Source: Streptomyces zhihengii (lineage in GTDB: Bacteria; Actinomycetota; Actinomycetes; Streptomycetales; Streptomycetaceae). From it: 64,000 bases of DNA. The notes below the pieces were generated by a model. It saw only the letters and a program-made list of their open reading frames with translations. It did no database searches and had not been told where the DNA came from. The translations under genes were made by a program, and so were the position numbers. Numbering within the stretch: position 1 is the first letter of the stretch; the number at the start of each line of letters is the position of its first letter. Location of the stretch: positions 4,727,501-4,791,500 of the forward strand of contig NZ_JAFEJA010000001.1 of assembly GCF_016919245.1 (NCBI RefSeq). Reading direction: 5' to 3'. Positions 49,002 to 57,920 of the stretch are shown here, one piece after another.

Positions 49002-49028
49002 GAATAGTTGCGTCCGACGCAACTATTC
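49002..49028. promoter_or_regulatory. Perfect 27-bp palindrome (operator) in a divergent control region
   Basis: Two 13-bp arms (GAATAGTTGCGTC and its exact complement) flank one central base. The region is much less GC-rich than its surroundings. It stands between the leftward 48694-48987 gene and the rightward gene at 49129, where a regulator would control both. Confidence 0.75.
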
Positions 49029-49128
49029 CGTACCTTCGGATCAGTAACACAGAAGGCCCCGGCCGGAGTTACCGCTCCATGTGGCCGGGGCCAGACCACC
49101 CGCAACCGTGACGAAGGAGTGGTCCGCC

Positions 49129-49299
49129 ATGGAGCGTACCGACCAGCAGCCCGCCCAGCCCAGCCAGGAGGACCGCGTCGCCGCGCTGCACCGCGCCTGC
49201 GCCGCCGACTACCGGGCCGCCGCCCCGGCCCGAGCGAACGCCGACCGCGGCGACGCCTGGACCCTCAACAGCGCCCGCGACTCCGCCGCCGGCCTCTGA
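49129..49299 (+). CDS. Small hypothetical phage protein
   Basis: The 56-residue, polar, helical product has GAAGGAG about 8 bases before its ATG. It is the first gene to the right of the palindrome, and its stop overlaps the next ATG. No family is recognised. Confidence 0.5.
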   Translation: MERTDQQPAQPSQEDRVAALHRACAADYRAAAPARANADRGDAWTLNSARDSAAGL

Positions 49300-49502
49300 T
49301 GCGCTGGCCCACCCTCAGCCCGAAGCCCAAGGCGACGGCCACCGACACCCCGGTCACGGACTGGAAGGCCCGCCCGGACCGCGCCGGCCGCCAGCGCCGC
49401 GCCACGCACCACCGCGGCGGCGCCGCCCGCGCGGCCGCCGCCGGCCAGCGGTGGGAGGACGGCGACCGCGCCCGCGAACGCGGCCTCTTCCGCCGCCGCT
49501 GA
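49299..49502 (+). CDS. Small basic hypothetical phage protein
   Basis: The 67-residue product is strongly basic (RAGRQRRATHHRGG, GLFRRR) and could bind DNA or RNA. The ATG shares its A with the previous TGA. No family is recognised. Confidence 0.45.
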   Translation: MRWPTLSPKPKATATDTPVTDWKARPDRAGRQRRATHHRGGAARAAAAGQRWEDGDRARERGLFRRR

Positions 49503-49575
49503 CACCCCACCGACCGGGCCGGGCCCTGACACCCCCGCAGGGCCCGGCCCCCCACCTCGCTCCCGGAGGAGCCTC

Positions 49576-50007
49576 GTGACGACCACACCGACCGAGCCCT
49601 GCGCCACCGTCCCGCCCGAGGTGGCGCACCGGCGCGCCACCGTGCGCCACCTGGCGCAGCAGGGCCTGTCCAACCGCGCCATCTCGGCGCGCCTCGGCCT
49701 GTCCAAGGACATGGTGAGGCGCGACCTGGCCGCGCCTGCGCCACCGACGGAGACGCGGGCGCAGCGCCTCGCGCGCCGCGCCAAGGACACCGACGAGGCC
49801 ATGCGCCAGCTCTGCGCCGCAGCTCAGGCCGTAGATGGCGCAGACCCGGCGCACACCCCCACCGACGATGAGACCGCCCGGCGCTGGTACGACGACCTGC
49901 GCGCCACGGCTGTCGTACTCCTGGCGCACGCCGAGGCGTTCGCCGACTACTACCCGCGCGCCATGATCGGCGTACAGCGGCGCACCGAGGACGTGAGCGC
50001 GCCATGA
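49576..50007 (+). CDS. Helix-turn-helix phage protein
   Basis: This is a 143-residue protein. Residues about 20-50 (RRATVRHLAQQGLSNRAISA, then RLGLSKDMVRRDL) are a clear resolvase- or LuxR-like helix-turn-helix. The remainder is helical. The gene's own DNA is packed with the heptamer TGGCGCA in both orientations, which may be its binding site. GTG start with CCGGAGG upstream. Confidence 0.65.
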   Translation: MTTTPTEPCATVPPEVAHRRATVRHLAQQGLSNRAISARLGLSKDMVRRDLAAPAPPTETRAQRLARRAKDTDEAMRQLCAAAQAVDGADPAHTPTDDETARRWYDDLRATAVVLLAHAEAFADYYPRAMIGVQRRTEDVSAP

Positions 50008-50100
50008 TCGGCGCACGCGGACCCCGGCTGCGCCACCTCGTGCGCCAGCTCCGCCGCCGCGCTGGCGCACCGCCCGCCGACCTTGCGCCACCGCCCGCAC
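49622..50100. repeat. Cluster of TGGCGCA heptamers, both orientations
   Basis: GGCGCA or its complement occurs 16 times in about 480 bp, and 11 of these are extended to TGGCGCA/TGCGCCA. Base composition alone would predict roughly one. The cluster spans the helix-turn-helix gene and the first part of the next gene. Confidence 0.6.
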
Positions 50101-50801
50101 CCGCCCCCGGATCCGTGCCCGACGCGGACGAGCGCCGCGCGCAGCACTACGTGCGCGTCCTGGTCGACGGCCAGCCCCTGCCGCCCGCCCAGAGCTCGGT
50201 GAGCGTCACCGTGCCGACCGCGGACCGTGACCCGTACTGGCTCGACGAGCTGCTGGCCGCCCGCCGTCGCCCTGCCGCACCGGCGGCCGCCGCCGCGCTG
50301 CCTCCGGCACCACAGGCGGCACCCGTACCCGAGGCGGAGCAGCCCACGGTCGACGACGTCACGAAGGGCCCGGGGGAGCGGGCGCCGTGGTGGCACCTGC
50401 CGCCCCGCCCGACGCTCACCGCCCCGCCCGCCCCGGCACCGGAGCCCGGCATCCACATCACCCTTGTCCAGCCCGCCGAGCCCACCGGGCCGACGCTCCG
50501 CGAACGCGTCCAGCGGTGGACCATCCGCCGCGGGACCGCCGGCACCCTCGGCTACCTCGTCGGCCTCGGCCCCTTCATCGGCCGCCGCCTCGAGGAGGCC
50601 GGCCCCGGAGCCACCGGATTCGCCGTTCTCCTGTGGCTCGTGAGCTGGTTCGCCGCCGCCAAGGCCCACAGCCTCATCCCGGCTGGGATCGCGCGCCAGA
50701 TCACGCCCGAGATCCGCGTGGCCGCCGATTGGGCCCTGCACATCCCCGCCTCCACCGTCCTCATCGCCCTCGCCCTGCACACCCCCGGAGCCATCCTGTG
50801 A
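50004..50801 (+). CDS. Membrane-associated phage protein (SpdB-like layout)
   Basis: The 265-residue product has a long Pro/Ala-rich soluble N-terminal half, then two membrane segments (GTLGYLVGLGPFIG region and GFAVLLWLVSWFAAA) and a further hydrophobic end (STVLIALALHTPGAIL). Such layouts occur in spread proteins of streptomycete elements and in actinophages. The role is unknown. Confidence 0.5.
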   Translation: MIGARGPRLRHLVRQLRRRAGAPPADLAPPPAPAPGSVPDADERRAQHYVRVLVDGQPLPPAQSSVSVTVPTADRDPYWLDELLAARRRPAAPAAAAALPPAPQAAPVPEAEQPTVDDVTKGPGERAPWWHLPPRPTLTAPPAPAPEPGIHITLVQPAEPTGPTLRERVQRWTIRRGTAGTLGYLVGLGPFIGRRLEEAGPGATGFAVLLWLVSWFAAAKAHSLIPAGIARQITPEIRVAADWALHIPASTVLIALALHTPGAIL

Positions 50802-51040
50802 CCACCGTGACCCTCGCCGTCGACGCAGCCGTGTTCGGCACCGTCGGCGCCGGCGGAGTTGCCCTCGTCCTCTCCCTCGCCCTGGTCCTCGGCGTACGCG
50901 GGGGAGGCCGCGTCAAGCTCACCGCCAGCCCCGCCACCTACCTGGCCTTCGTCGCCTCCACCTCTTTCGCGGCCGCCGGCCAGATGTGGACTCAGCCCGA
51001 GCAGCTCGCCCACGCCGTCATCGGTCTGCTCGGGGGCTGA
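50798..51040 (+). CDS. Small membrane protein
   Basis: The 80-residue product has two membrane segments (VFGTVGAGGVALVLSLALVL and YLAFVASTSFAAAGQMW). Its GTG overlaps the previous stop by four bases. A holin role is possible by shape only. Confidence 0.5.
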   Translation: MTTVTLAVDAAVFGTVGAGGVALVLSLALVLGVRGGGRVKLTASPATYLAFVASTSFAAAGQMWTQPEQLAHAVIGLLGG

Positions 51041-51041
51041 C

Positions 51042-51809
51042 ATGACCACCTCTCAGCAGCCCCCGAACACCGCCACCGAGGCTCCGGCTCTGGCCCGCGT
51101 GCCGGACGCCTGGCTGACCTTCTGGGCCGGGGTCTGGCGTGCGGCCGCCATCGTGTTCATCGGCTCCGGCATCATCAGCGGGGTCATCGTCGGCTGGATC
51201 AGCCGCGGCCTCGCGGCCCGCCTCACCGGCCTCATCCTCGGCGCCGGCGTCATCCTCGGCCTGCCCTACACCTGGCGCATCCTCGGCCTCACCGCGGCCC
51301 TCTGGCTGGCACTGGCCATCGTCCTCGGCCGCCGCGTCACCACCAGCAGCAAACCCAAGGAGAAGGACAAGGAGCAGCCCGCCAAGGCCCCGAAACGGAC
51401 CGTCGCCGACCTCACCCGGGAGGAGACCGTGACCGCGCTGCACACCCTCCTCAAGCCCTCCGGGGGAGTGCAGCTCAAAACCCTCGGCGATCACCTGGCC
51501 AAGGGCCTCGGCGCAGGGCCCGTCCGCACCCGCGAGGTGCGCGCCCTCCTCACCCGCCACGGCATCCGCCACCGGGCCGGAGTGAGGGTGCCCGGGGAGA
51601 GCGGCCGGGAGGGTGTGCACCGGGACGACGTCCCACCCCTCTCCTCCCCCGCTCCTGGCGCCTCTCTTGAGGGTGTTGTTGTCGCAGGTCAGGGCAACAA
51701 CAACAACGGCAACAACGCCTCTGACCATGCGGCCGGAGAGGGGTTGTCGATCACCCAGGACACCGCCAACCCCAGCCGCTGGCACGTCGGTGTCCGACCC
51801 CGCGCGTAG
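51042..51809 (+). CDS. Membrane protein with C-terminal winged-helix region
   Basis: This 255-residue protein has three hydrophobic segments (about 28-105), then a Lys-rich linker and a helical DNA-binding-like part (TREETVTALHTLLKPSGGVQ, then VRTREVRALLTRHGIRHRAG). The C-terminus has GNNNNGNN, encoded by a short AAC repeat. This layout suggests a membrane-anchored DNA-binding or partition protein. It is the last gene before two terminators. Confidence 0.55.
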   Translation: MTTSQQPPNTATEAPALARVPDAWLTFWAGVWRAAAIVFIGSGIISGVIVGWISRGLAARLTGLILGAGVILGLPYTWRILGLTAALWLALAIVLGRRVTTSSKPKEKDKEQPAKAPKRTVADLTREETVTALHTLLKPSGGVQLKTLGDHLAKGLGAGPVRTREVRALLTRHGIRHRAGVRVPGESGREGVHRDDVPPLSSPAPGASLEGVVVAGQGNNNNGNNASDHAAGEGLSITQDTANPSRWHVGVRPRA

Positions 51810-51864
51810 CCTCCGAAGCCTCCACGTCCACGCCCATGGCTGCGCGCGGCACGCGGAGGACCAC

Positions 51865-51895
51865 GGCCCCTCACCGCCCCCGTCGGTGAGGGGCC
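51865..51895 (+). terminator. Terminator at the end of the early/middle operon
   Basis: A perfect 12-bp stem (51865-51876 with 51884-51895, loop 7 nt) lies 56 bp behind the membrane protein gene. Confidence 0.75.
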
Positions 51896-51965
51896 GACCC
51901 ATCTAGTTGCATCGCGAACGATCACCGTGCATCCTGGAGGCGCTTTCGGCGTGCCCAGACACAGA

Positions 51966-51994
51966 AGCCCCACACAGGCCGTGTGGGGCTTTTC
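51966..51994 (+). terminator. Rho-independent terminator before the late genes
   Basis: A 10-bp stem (51966-51975 with 51981-51990) with a 5-nt loop is followed by TTTT, the most classical terminator of the window. Confidence 0.85.
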
Positions 51995-52041
51995 GCATGC
52001 CCGCCGCACCCCACCCGCCCACGCGCCGAGAGGGGACCCGC

Positions 52042-52398
52042 GTGGCCCGACGCCGAGCCCTCACCGTCTGCTCCCGCCCCGGCTGCCCCAACCTCACCCC
52101 CACCGGCCGCTGCCCCGCCTGCCGGCAGCACGCAGAGCAGCAGCGCGGCACCGCCCGCCAACGCGGCTACGACACCGAGCACGAGACCAGGTTCCGCCGG
52201 GCTGTCCTCGCCCGCGACCCCGTGTGCGTCATCTGCCACGCCGCACCGTCCGTCCACGCCGACCACCACCCCATCGACCGGCGCACCCTCGCCGCGAACG
52301 GACACGACCCCAACGACCCGGCCCACGGCCGCGGCACCTGCGCCCCGTGCCACTCCGCCGAGACCGCACGCCACCAACCCGGAGGCTGGAACCGATGA
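52042..52398 (+). CDS. HNH endonuclease
   Basis: The 118-residue protein has the zinc-bound HNH layout: CSRPGCPN and CPAC near the N-terminus, then CVICHAAPSVHADHHPIDRR with the catalytic His pair, NDP and CAPCHSAETARH. HNH proteins encoded next to terminase are needed for packaging in many HK97-type phages. The GTG start follows AGGGG. Confidence 0.88.
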   Translation: MARRRALTVCSRPGCPNLTPTGRCPACRQHAEQQRGTARQRGYDTEHETRFRRAVLARDPVCVICHAAPSVHADHHPIDRRTLAANGHDPNDPAHGRGTCAPCHSAETARHQPGGWNR

Positions 52399-52868
52399 CC
52401 GTGCAACTGCGCCTCACCGCAGCCGAGATCGACGCGCACCGCCCCGCGCTCCTCACCTGGGTCCGAGCCAACGGCATCGAGCCGCGGACCATGAGCGACC
52501 GGGAGCTGTCCATCGAGGAGCACGGCACCCGCACCGTCATCTGCTACCGCGAGATCCAGACCGACCAGCACGGCCGGCACCTCGCCGACCCCACCCACCC
52601 CGGCGAGGTCCTCACCATCCGCCGCTCCACCGAGCAGCTCGTCACTCTCGACGCCCTCGACTACCCGCTGCGCCGGCTCAACACCGGCGAGCTGCTCATG
52701 GTCCGCGGACTCATCACCCAGCCCGGCCCAGATGCCGCGGCCGCGCTCGCATCCCTCCTCACCGACACCGCCGAGCCACGCCCCTGCAGCTGCACCCTCG
52801 CCCGCCGCTGCGCCTCATGCCCTCCCGAGGACACCACCGAGGCTGCCGGCGGCGAGGGTGCGCCGTAG
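52395..52868 (+). CDS. Hypothetical phage protein
   Basis: This 157-residue protein sits between the HNH and terminase genes. It is mixed alpha/beta with a C-terminal Cys cluster (PCSCTLARRCASC). It overlaps HNH by four bases. Function unknown. Confidence 0.55.
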   Translation: MTVQLRLTAAEIDAHRPALLTWVRANGIEPRTMSDRELSIEEHGTRTVICYREIQTDQHGRHLADPTHPGEVLTIRRSTEQLVTLDALDYPLRRLNTGELLMVRGLITQPGPDAAAALASLLTDTAEPRPCSCTLARRCASCPPEDTTEAAGGEGAP

Positions 52869-53064
52869 CCGCCTGGCCGAGCTCCGCCGCGCCCGGCCCC
52901 GGGCCTGGCTGGCCGGCCTCCACCGCGCGGCCGCCCCGCCCTGCTGGCGGACGACGGCCGCCGGCCGGGCCCTGGTGGGCGAGCTCGCCCAGGCCGTCCC
53001 GGTGACGCTGGGTGAGAGCGGAGCGGCCGGCACCGGGGGGCACCCCCCTCCCCCGGCAGGCTGA
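52858..53064 (+). CDS. Small basic hypothetical protein
   Basis: The 68-residue frame starts at a GTG overlapping the preceding gene and is Arg-rich at the N-terminus. A gap of about 140 bp without a gene follows. Coding status is uncertain. Confidence 0.35.
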   Translation: MRRSRLAELRRARPRAWLAGLHRAAAPPCWRTTAAGRALVGELAQAVPVTLGESGAAGTGGHPPPPAG

Positions 53065-53205
53065 CGGACCGCCGGGGAGGGCGATCGCGCCGTGTACGGG
53101 TCTGGGGGTCCCGCGACGACGCGCCCAGCGTGACGCACTGTGACTCCGCCCGGCCGCGACGGCAGGGCACCGACGTGCTGCGACAGCACCAGGAGAGTGA
53201 TCGAC

Positions 53206-53799
53206 ATGGCAGGCATGGGCCCCGCCCCCAACCCCAACAGCCGGCGCCGCAACGCCACGTTGCCGATGACGCTGCTGCCGGCCGCCGGCCGCCCCGGCGA
53301 CGCCCCGCGCTGGCCGCTGCTCGACGACGTCGCCCTGACCGCCCGGCGCGACGCCGCGCGCCGCCAGGCCGACGAGCTCGAGCTCCAGTTGACCGAGCCG
53401 GAGCTCACCGGCCGGCGCCGCACCGCGTTGCAGAAGAAGGCAGATGCCGCGGTGACCGAGGCCAACATCCTCACGAAGAAGGTGGAGGCACAGAGCGCCG
53501 TTGAGGCCGAGCTGTGGGCCGAGCTGTGGCGGCTGCCGCAGGCCGTGATGTGGGAACGGCACGGCTGGATCCGGGAGGTCGCGCAGTACGTCCGCTGGAA
53601 GGTCGCGGCCGAGCTCGGCGACCTCGACGCCTCCAAGGAGTCCCGCATGCTGGCCGACCGGCTCGGCCTCAACCCGTTGGCGATGCTGCGGCTGCGGTGG
53701 GAGGTCTCCTCGGACGAGGTGGCCGAGGCCCGGGCGGCCCGGCCCGCACGCCGTGCCGGGGACGTACGCTCCCGGCTCCGGGCGGTCGGTGACGAATGA
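53206..53799 (+). CDS. terS: Terminase small subunit
   Basis: The 197-residue protein begins GPAPNPNSRRRNATLPMTLLPAAGRPGDAPRWPL, a start common in small terminase proteins of Streptomyces phages. A long coiled-coil helix follows (about 60-110) and a C-terminal basic tail. It binds packaging sites and hands DNA to the large subunit, whose gene overlaps it by four bases. Confidence 0.8.
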   Translation: MAGMGPAPNPNSRRRNATLPMTLLPAAGRPGDAPRWPLLDDVALTARRDAARRQADELELQLTEPELTGRRRTALQKKADAAVTEANILTKKVEAQSAVEAELWAELWRLPQAVMWERHGWIREVAQYVRWKVAAELGDLDASKESRMLADRLGLNPLAMLRLRWEVSSDEVAEARAARPARRAGDVRSRLRAVGDE

Positions 53800-55415
53800 G
53801 AACGCCGGGCGTCCGCCGATCTCTCGGCTACGCCCTGGCGGACTGGATCGAGTTCTACCTCGTCCACGGCCCCGGCGACGTCCAGGGCCAAGTGATCGAG
53901 CTCGACGAGGAGATCCTCCGATTCATCGTCTGCTGCTACGCGATCGATGCGCGCGGCCGCCGCCGGTTCGACGAGGCGATGCTGTCCCGGGCCAAGGGCC
54001 GCGCCAAGAGCGAGATCGCCGGGATGCTGGTGGTCGCCGAGGCCCTGGCCCCGGTCCGTTTCGACCACTTCGCCGAGGCCGGCGAGGTGTCGGACTGGGG
54101 GTACGAGTACCAGAGGGGCGAGCCGGTCGGCAGGCCGGTCGTCTACCCGTTCATCCGGTGTCTGGCGACCGAGGAGACGCAGGCCGGGAACACGTACGCC
54201 AACGTCACCTACATGCTCAGCCACTCCGAGCTGCTGCAGGAGGACTATCCGGGCGTCGACGTCGGCAACGACTGGCAGACGTCGACCCGCGTGTTCCTGC
54301 CCGGCGGCGGGGAGATCCGGCCCTCAACCGCGAGCTCCGCCGCAAAGGACGGCGGGAAGGAGAGCTTCAGCGTCGCGGACGAGACGCACCTCTATGTGCT
54401 GCCCGAGCTCCGCGACATGTACGACACCGTCCAGCAGAACACCATGAAGCGGAAGATCGCCGAGCCCTGGTTCCTGCAGACCACGACCATGTACGCCATC
54501 GGCGAGAACTCCATCGCCGAGCTCACCCATTGCGACCACCGCAAGGGCAAGGCGCCGCGGCTCCTGGTCGACCACGTCCAGGCGCCGGCCGCCCTCATCG
54601 AGGACGAGGCGTACGACGACCCCGGACAGCTCAAACGGGGCCTGATGCAGGCCTACGGGCCGTTCGCGCGCCACATGGACCTCGACCGGATGATGGCGAA
54701 GGCCTACAAGCCCAGCCAGGACAGGGCCAAGTTCAGGCGCTACTTCTTGAATTTGCCCGTCTCGACGTCGGAGACATGGCTCAGCAGACATGTGTGGGAC
54801 CGGTGCGAGCTCCCGCAGGACGTCGAGCCCGGCGAGCGGATCACGCTCGGTTTCGACGGGAGCGACCACGACGACTGCACCGCGATCACCGCCTGCCGGC
54901 TGAGCGACGGGTACGTGTTCACGCCCCGGTTCGCCGACGGCCGCCAAATGATCTGGACCAAGTGGGACGACGGAGACCCCGACTCCTGGCGCGTCCCACG
55001 GGCCGAGGTACGGGCCGCGATGACGTACCTGCGCCAGACCTACGGGGTCGCCCGGGCATACGGCGACCCGCCCGACTGGCGTGACGAGTGCGACGACTGG
55101 GCCGAGGAGTTCGGCGCCGAGGTGTTCTTGATCTTCGAGACGCGGGTGGCGACCCGGATGTGCCCGGCGCTTGACCGCATGAAGACCGCCGTGATGTCCG
55201 GCGAGCTCACCCACGACGGCAACGAAACCATGGGCGAGCACGTCGGCAACGCCAAGCCGATCCGCAGACCCTCGGGCATCGCGATCACCAAGCCCAGCCA
55301 GGACCGCAAGATCGACAGCGCGGTCACCGCCGCCATCGCCATCGAGGCCCGCGCGGACGTCATCAAGCTCGAGCTCGCCGCCGCGGCGACGAGCTCCAGT
55401 TTCAGCGCCTACTGA
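53796..55415 (+). CDS. terL: Terminase large subunit
   Basis: The 539-residue packaging motor has an ATPase part with a deviant Walker A SRAKGRAKSE (residues 64-73; the GRAKSE form is common in actinophages) and Walker B VADETH. A nuclease domain follows with the Asp cluster LGFDGSDHDDCTAI, the first metal ligands, and a further Asp in DPPDWRDECDDW. The length matches the family. Expressed with the small subunit, it cuts concatemers and fills the capsid. Confidence 0.9.
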   Translation: MRTPGVRRSLGYALADWIEFYLVHGPGDVQGQVIELDEEILRFIVCCYAIDARGRRRFDEAMLSRAKGRAKSEIAGMLVVAEALAPVRFDHFAEAGEVSDWGYEYQRGEPVGRPVVYPFIRCLATEETQAGNTYANVTYMLSHSELLQEDYPGVDVGNDWQTSTRVFLPGGGEIRPSTASSAAKDGGKESFSVADETHLYVLPELRDMYDTVQQNTMKRKIAEPWFLQTTTMYAIGENSIAELTHCDHRKGKAPRLLVDHVQAPAALIEDEAYDDPGQLKRGLMQAYGPFARHMDLDRMMAKAYKPSQDRAKFRRYFLNLPVSTSETWLSRHVWDRCELPQDVEPGERITLGFDGSDHDDCTAITACRLSDGYVFTPRFADGRQMIWTKWDDGDPDSWRVPRAEVRAAMTYLRQTYGVARAYGDPPDWRDECDDWAEEFGAEVFLIFETRVATRMCPALDRMKTAVMSGELTHDGNETMGEHVGNAKPIRRPSGIAITKPSQDRKIDSAVTAAIAIEARADVIKLELAAAATSSSFSAY

Positions 55416-55429
55416 GAGAGGGGGCCCCG

Positions 55430-56896
55430 GTGCCCGTCAGCGTGCAGGAGGCCCTGCGGATCACCCGGGTCCTGGAGCAGGAGCTGGACCGCCGGCAGGC
55501 CAACATCAAGGAGTGGAACCGCTTCTACCAGGGCGAGGAGAACCTCGCCTTCGCGTCCGACCGGTTCCGCCAGGCCTTCGGCGGACTGTTCGACGAGTTC
55601 TCCGACAACTGGAGCTGCGTCGTGTGCGACGCCCCGGCCGAGCGCATGACCCCGGTCGGCTTTCGGTTCGGACCGACGGACGGCAAGGAGGCGCGGAAGG
55701 CCGACGAGGACGCGCAGCGCTTCTGGCAAGCCTCGTCCATGGACGCCTGGGCCCGCATCGCGCACCTCGAATCCATGGTGAAATCCCGGTCCTACCTGTT
55801 GGTGTGGGCCGAGGACCCGACCGACAACGAGACCGAGCCGGAGATCACCGTCGAGGACGCCACGCAGTGCATCGTGGCGTACGAGCCGGGCAACAGGCGC
55901 CGGCGCAAGTGGGCGCTCAAGCGGTGGACCGACGATGACGGGTTCGCCTACGCGACCCTCTACCTGCCCGATGAGATCTGGAAATGGCGCCGGGCCCGCG
56001 TCAACTCGGGTCTCATCCTGCCCTCGTCCCTCGCCCTGGGGAGCGGCTGGCACCCGCGCGACGACCAGGCCGTCATCCCCAACCCGCTCAAGCGGGTGCC
56101 GCTGCTGGAGCTGGTCAACAAAGCCCGCCTCATCGACGACCCCACCCCCGAACACAAGATCGTGATGCCGCTGCAGCGCGCCGCGAACAAGCTCATCGTC
56201 GACATGCTCACGGCCTCGGAGGCCGGTGCGTTCCCGGCCCGCTGGGGCTCGGGCATCGACCTGCCGAAGGACCCGCGCACCGGCCAGGAGATCGACGACC
56301 CGGAGCTGTGGCGGCTGTCCGTCTCCAAGATGCTCCGCGCCTCCAACCCCCAAGCGAAGTTCGGGAACTTCGAGGCCGCGGACCTGCGGAACTTCGCCGC
56401 CGGTATCACCCTGCTGATCGAGCACATCAGCAGCCTGTCCCGCACCCCGCCCACCTACTTCATGGGCAAGGTGGAGAACGTCTCGGCGGACACGCTGACC
56501 GCCTCGGAGGCCGGCCTCGTGTCCAAGACCCGCGACAAGTGCACGTTCGCCGGTGAGACGTGGGAAGAGGCAGCCCGGTTGTGCTTCCTCGTCAAGGGCG
56601 ACGAGAAGCGCGGCCGCGACCCGCTCGCCGAGACGATCTGGGCGCCCGTCGAGTACCGCACCGAGGCGCAGCACGTGGACGCGGTGGCGAAGAAGAAAGC
56701 CTTGGGCGTGCCGTGGCGTCAGCTCATGGAGGACCTCGGGTACACCCCGACGCAGATCACCCGCATGGAGCGGATGGCGGAGGCCGACGCCGCCCGGGCG
56801 GCCCGGGCGCTGGCGTTCCAGCCGCTCGGCGACGACGCCGGCGACGGCCAGGAGGACGGGGCCGGCGCGGAGGAGCGGGCGGGTGAGCTGGTGTGA
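55430..56896 (+). CDS. Portal protein (SPP1 gp6/SPBETA-type)
   Basis: The 488-residue protein has the portal layout: a helical N-terminus with FYQGEENLAFASDRFR, then CDAPAERMTPVGFRF, a long core and a C-terminal helix with LGYTPTQITRMERM. Twelve copies form the ring through which DNA passes. The GTG start follows GAGAGGGGG. It overlaps the next gene by four bases. Confidence 0.85.
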   Translation: MPVSVQEALRITRVLEQELDRRQANIKEWNRFYQGEENLAFASDRFRQAFGGLFDEFSDNWSCVVCDAPAERMTPVGFRFGPTDGKEARKADEDAQRFWQASSMDAWARIAHLESMVKSRSYLLVWAEDPTDNETEPEITVEDATQCIVAYEPGNRRRRKWALKRWTDDDGFAYATLYLPDEIWKWRRARVNSGLILPSSLALGSGWHPRDDQAVIPNPLKRVPLLELVNKARLIDDPTPEHKIVMPLQRAANKLIVDMLTASEAGAFPARWGSGIDLPKDPRTGQEIDDPELWRLSVSKMLRASNPQAKFGNFEAADLRNFAAGITLLIEHISSLSRTPPTYFMGKVENVSADTLTASEAGLVSKTRDKCTFAGETWEEAARLCFLVKGDEKRGRDPLAETIWAPVEYRTEAQHVDAVAKKKALGVPWRQLMEDLGYTPTQITRMERMAEADAARAARALAFQPLGDDAGDGQEDGAGAEERAGELV

Positions 56897-57888
56897 GCGG
56901 GCCCTCGCCGCAGGCCCGGCGCTGGTCCGCCGAACACCAGGCCCTCGCCCTCTCGCTGGTGCTGCGGGCGGATGCCCTGTGGTCCCAGGTCGACCCCCGC
57001 CGGATCGGCGCCTCCTGGCGGCGGATCAGCGCCCAGCTCACCGCCATGCTCATCGCCGCGCAGCAGGCGTCCGCCGAGGGCGCGCAGGCCTACGTCGCCG
57101 CGGTGGTGGCGGCGACCGGGGAGCAGTCCCGCGAGGAGGGCAGCCTCAACGCCGCGGCGTTCGCCGGGTGGGCGGCGGACGGCCGGTCGTTGTCCTCGCT
57201 GCTCGAGCTCCCGTCCATCACCACGCTGACGGAGATCGCGGCAGGCCTGCCGGAGGAGGCGGCCCTGCAGCGGGGCCGGATGCAGCTGCAGCGGATCGTG
57301 GCCACTGAGGTCGCCGACGCCGGCCGGTCCGCTGTCGGGGCGAGCATCGTGTCCAACAGGACGTGCACCGGATACGTTCGCGTGGTGGCGCCGGGGGCGT
57401 GCGGGCGGTGCGTGGTCCTCGCCGGGAACGTGTACGGGAGCGCGATCGCGTTCCGCCGGCATCCGCTGTGCCACTGCATTCATGAGCCGACCACTCTGGG
57501 CCGCCGCGGCGCCCTGGTGAACCCCCGGCAGTACTTCGACTCCCTGACCGAGCGGCAGCAGAACCGGGCGTTCACCGTCGCGGGCGCCCGGGCCATTCGG
57601 GACGGCGCGGACATCAGCTCCGTCGTCAACGCGCGCCGGCGCGGCGCGGTGTACACGGCGACCGCCTACGGCCGCCAGGTCCGCGCCACCCGCGAGGGCA
57701 CCACCAGGCGCGGATTGTTCACCTACCAGGAGCGGGCCCGGGCGATCGCCCGCGGCCAGGTCCCCGCCTCCGGCCGGGGATTCCGGCTCCGCACTCCCCG
57801 GCTGCTGCCGGAGGAGATCTACGACCTGGCGGCAGGCGACCGCGACGAGGCGATCAGGATGCTGCGGCGCTTCGCCTACATCCGCTGA
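56893..57888 (+). CDS. MuF-like head morphogenesis (minor capsid) protein
   Basis: The 331-residue protein follows the portal gene as MuF-type proteins do. A Cys/His cluster CGRCVVLAGNVYGSAIAFRR followed by HPLCHC at about 172-197 matches the conserved C-terminal MuF pattern. The N-terminal half is helical. It probably enters the head with the portal. Confidence 0.75.
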   Translation: MSGPSPQARRWSAEHQALALSLVLRADALWSQVDPRRIGASWRRISAQLTAMLIAAQQASAEGAQAYVAAVVAATGEQSREEGSLNAAAFAGWAADGRSLSSLLELPSITTLTEIAAGLPEEAALQRGRMQLQRIVATEVADAGRSAVGASIVSNRTCTGYVRVVAPGACGRCVVLAGNVYGSAIAFRRHPLCHCIHEPTTLGRRGALVNPRQYFDSLTERQQNRAFTVAGARAIRDGADISSVVNARRRGAVYTATAYGRQVRATREGTTRRGLFTYQERARAIARGQVPASGRGFRLRTPRLLPEEIYDLAAGDRDEAIRMLRRFAYIR

Positions 57889-57920
57889 CCCGGCGCGACG
57901 CCGCACACCACCCCTTCACC

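Noticed and set aside
50798..51040. A holin as part of a lysis cassette
   Set aside because: Two membrane segments alone are not enough, no endolysin is adjacent, and the position before terminase is unusual for lysis genes in this phage type.
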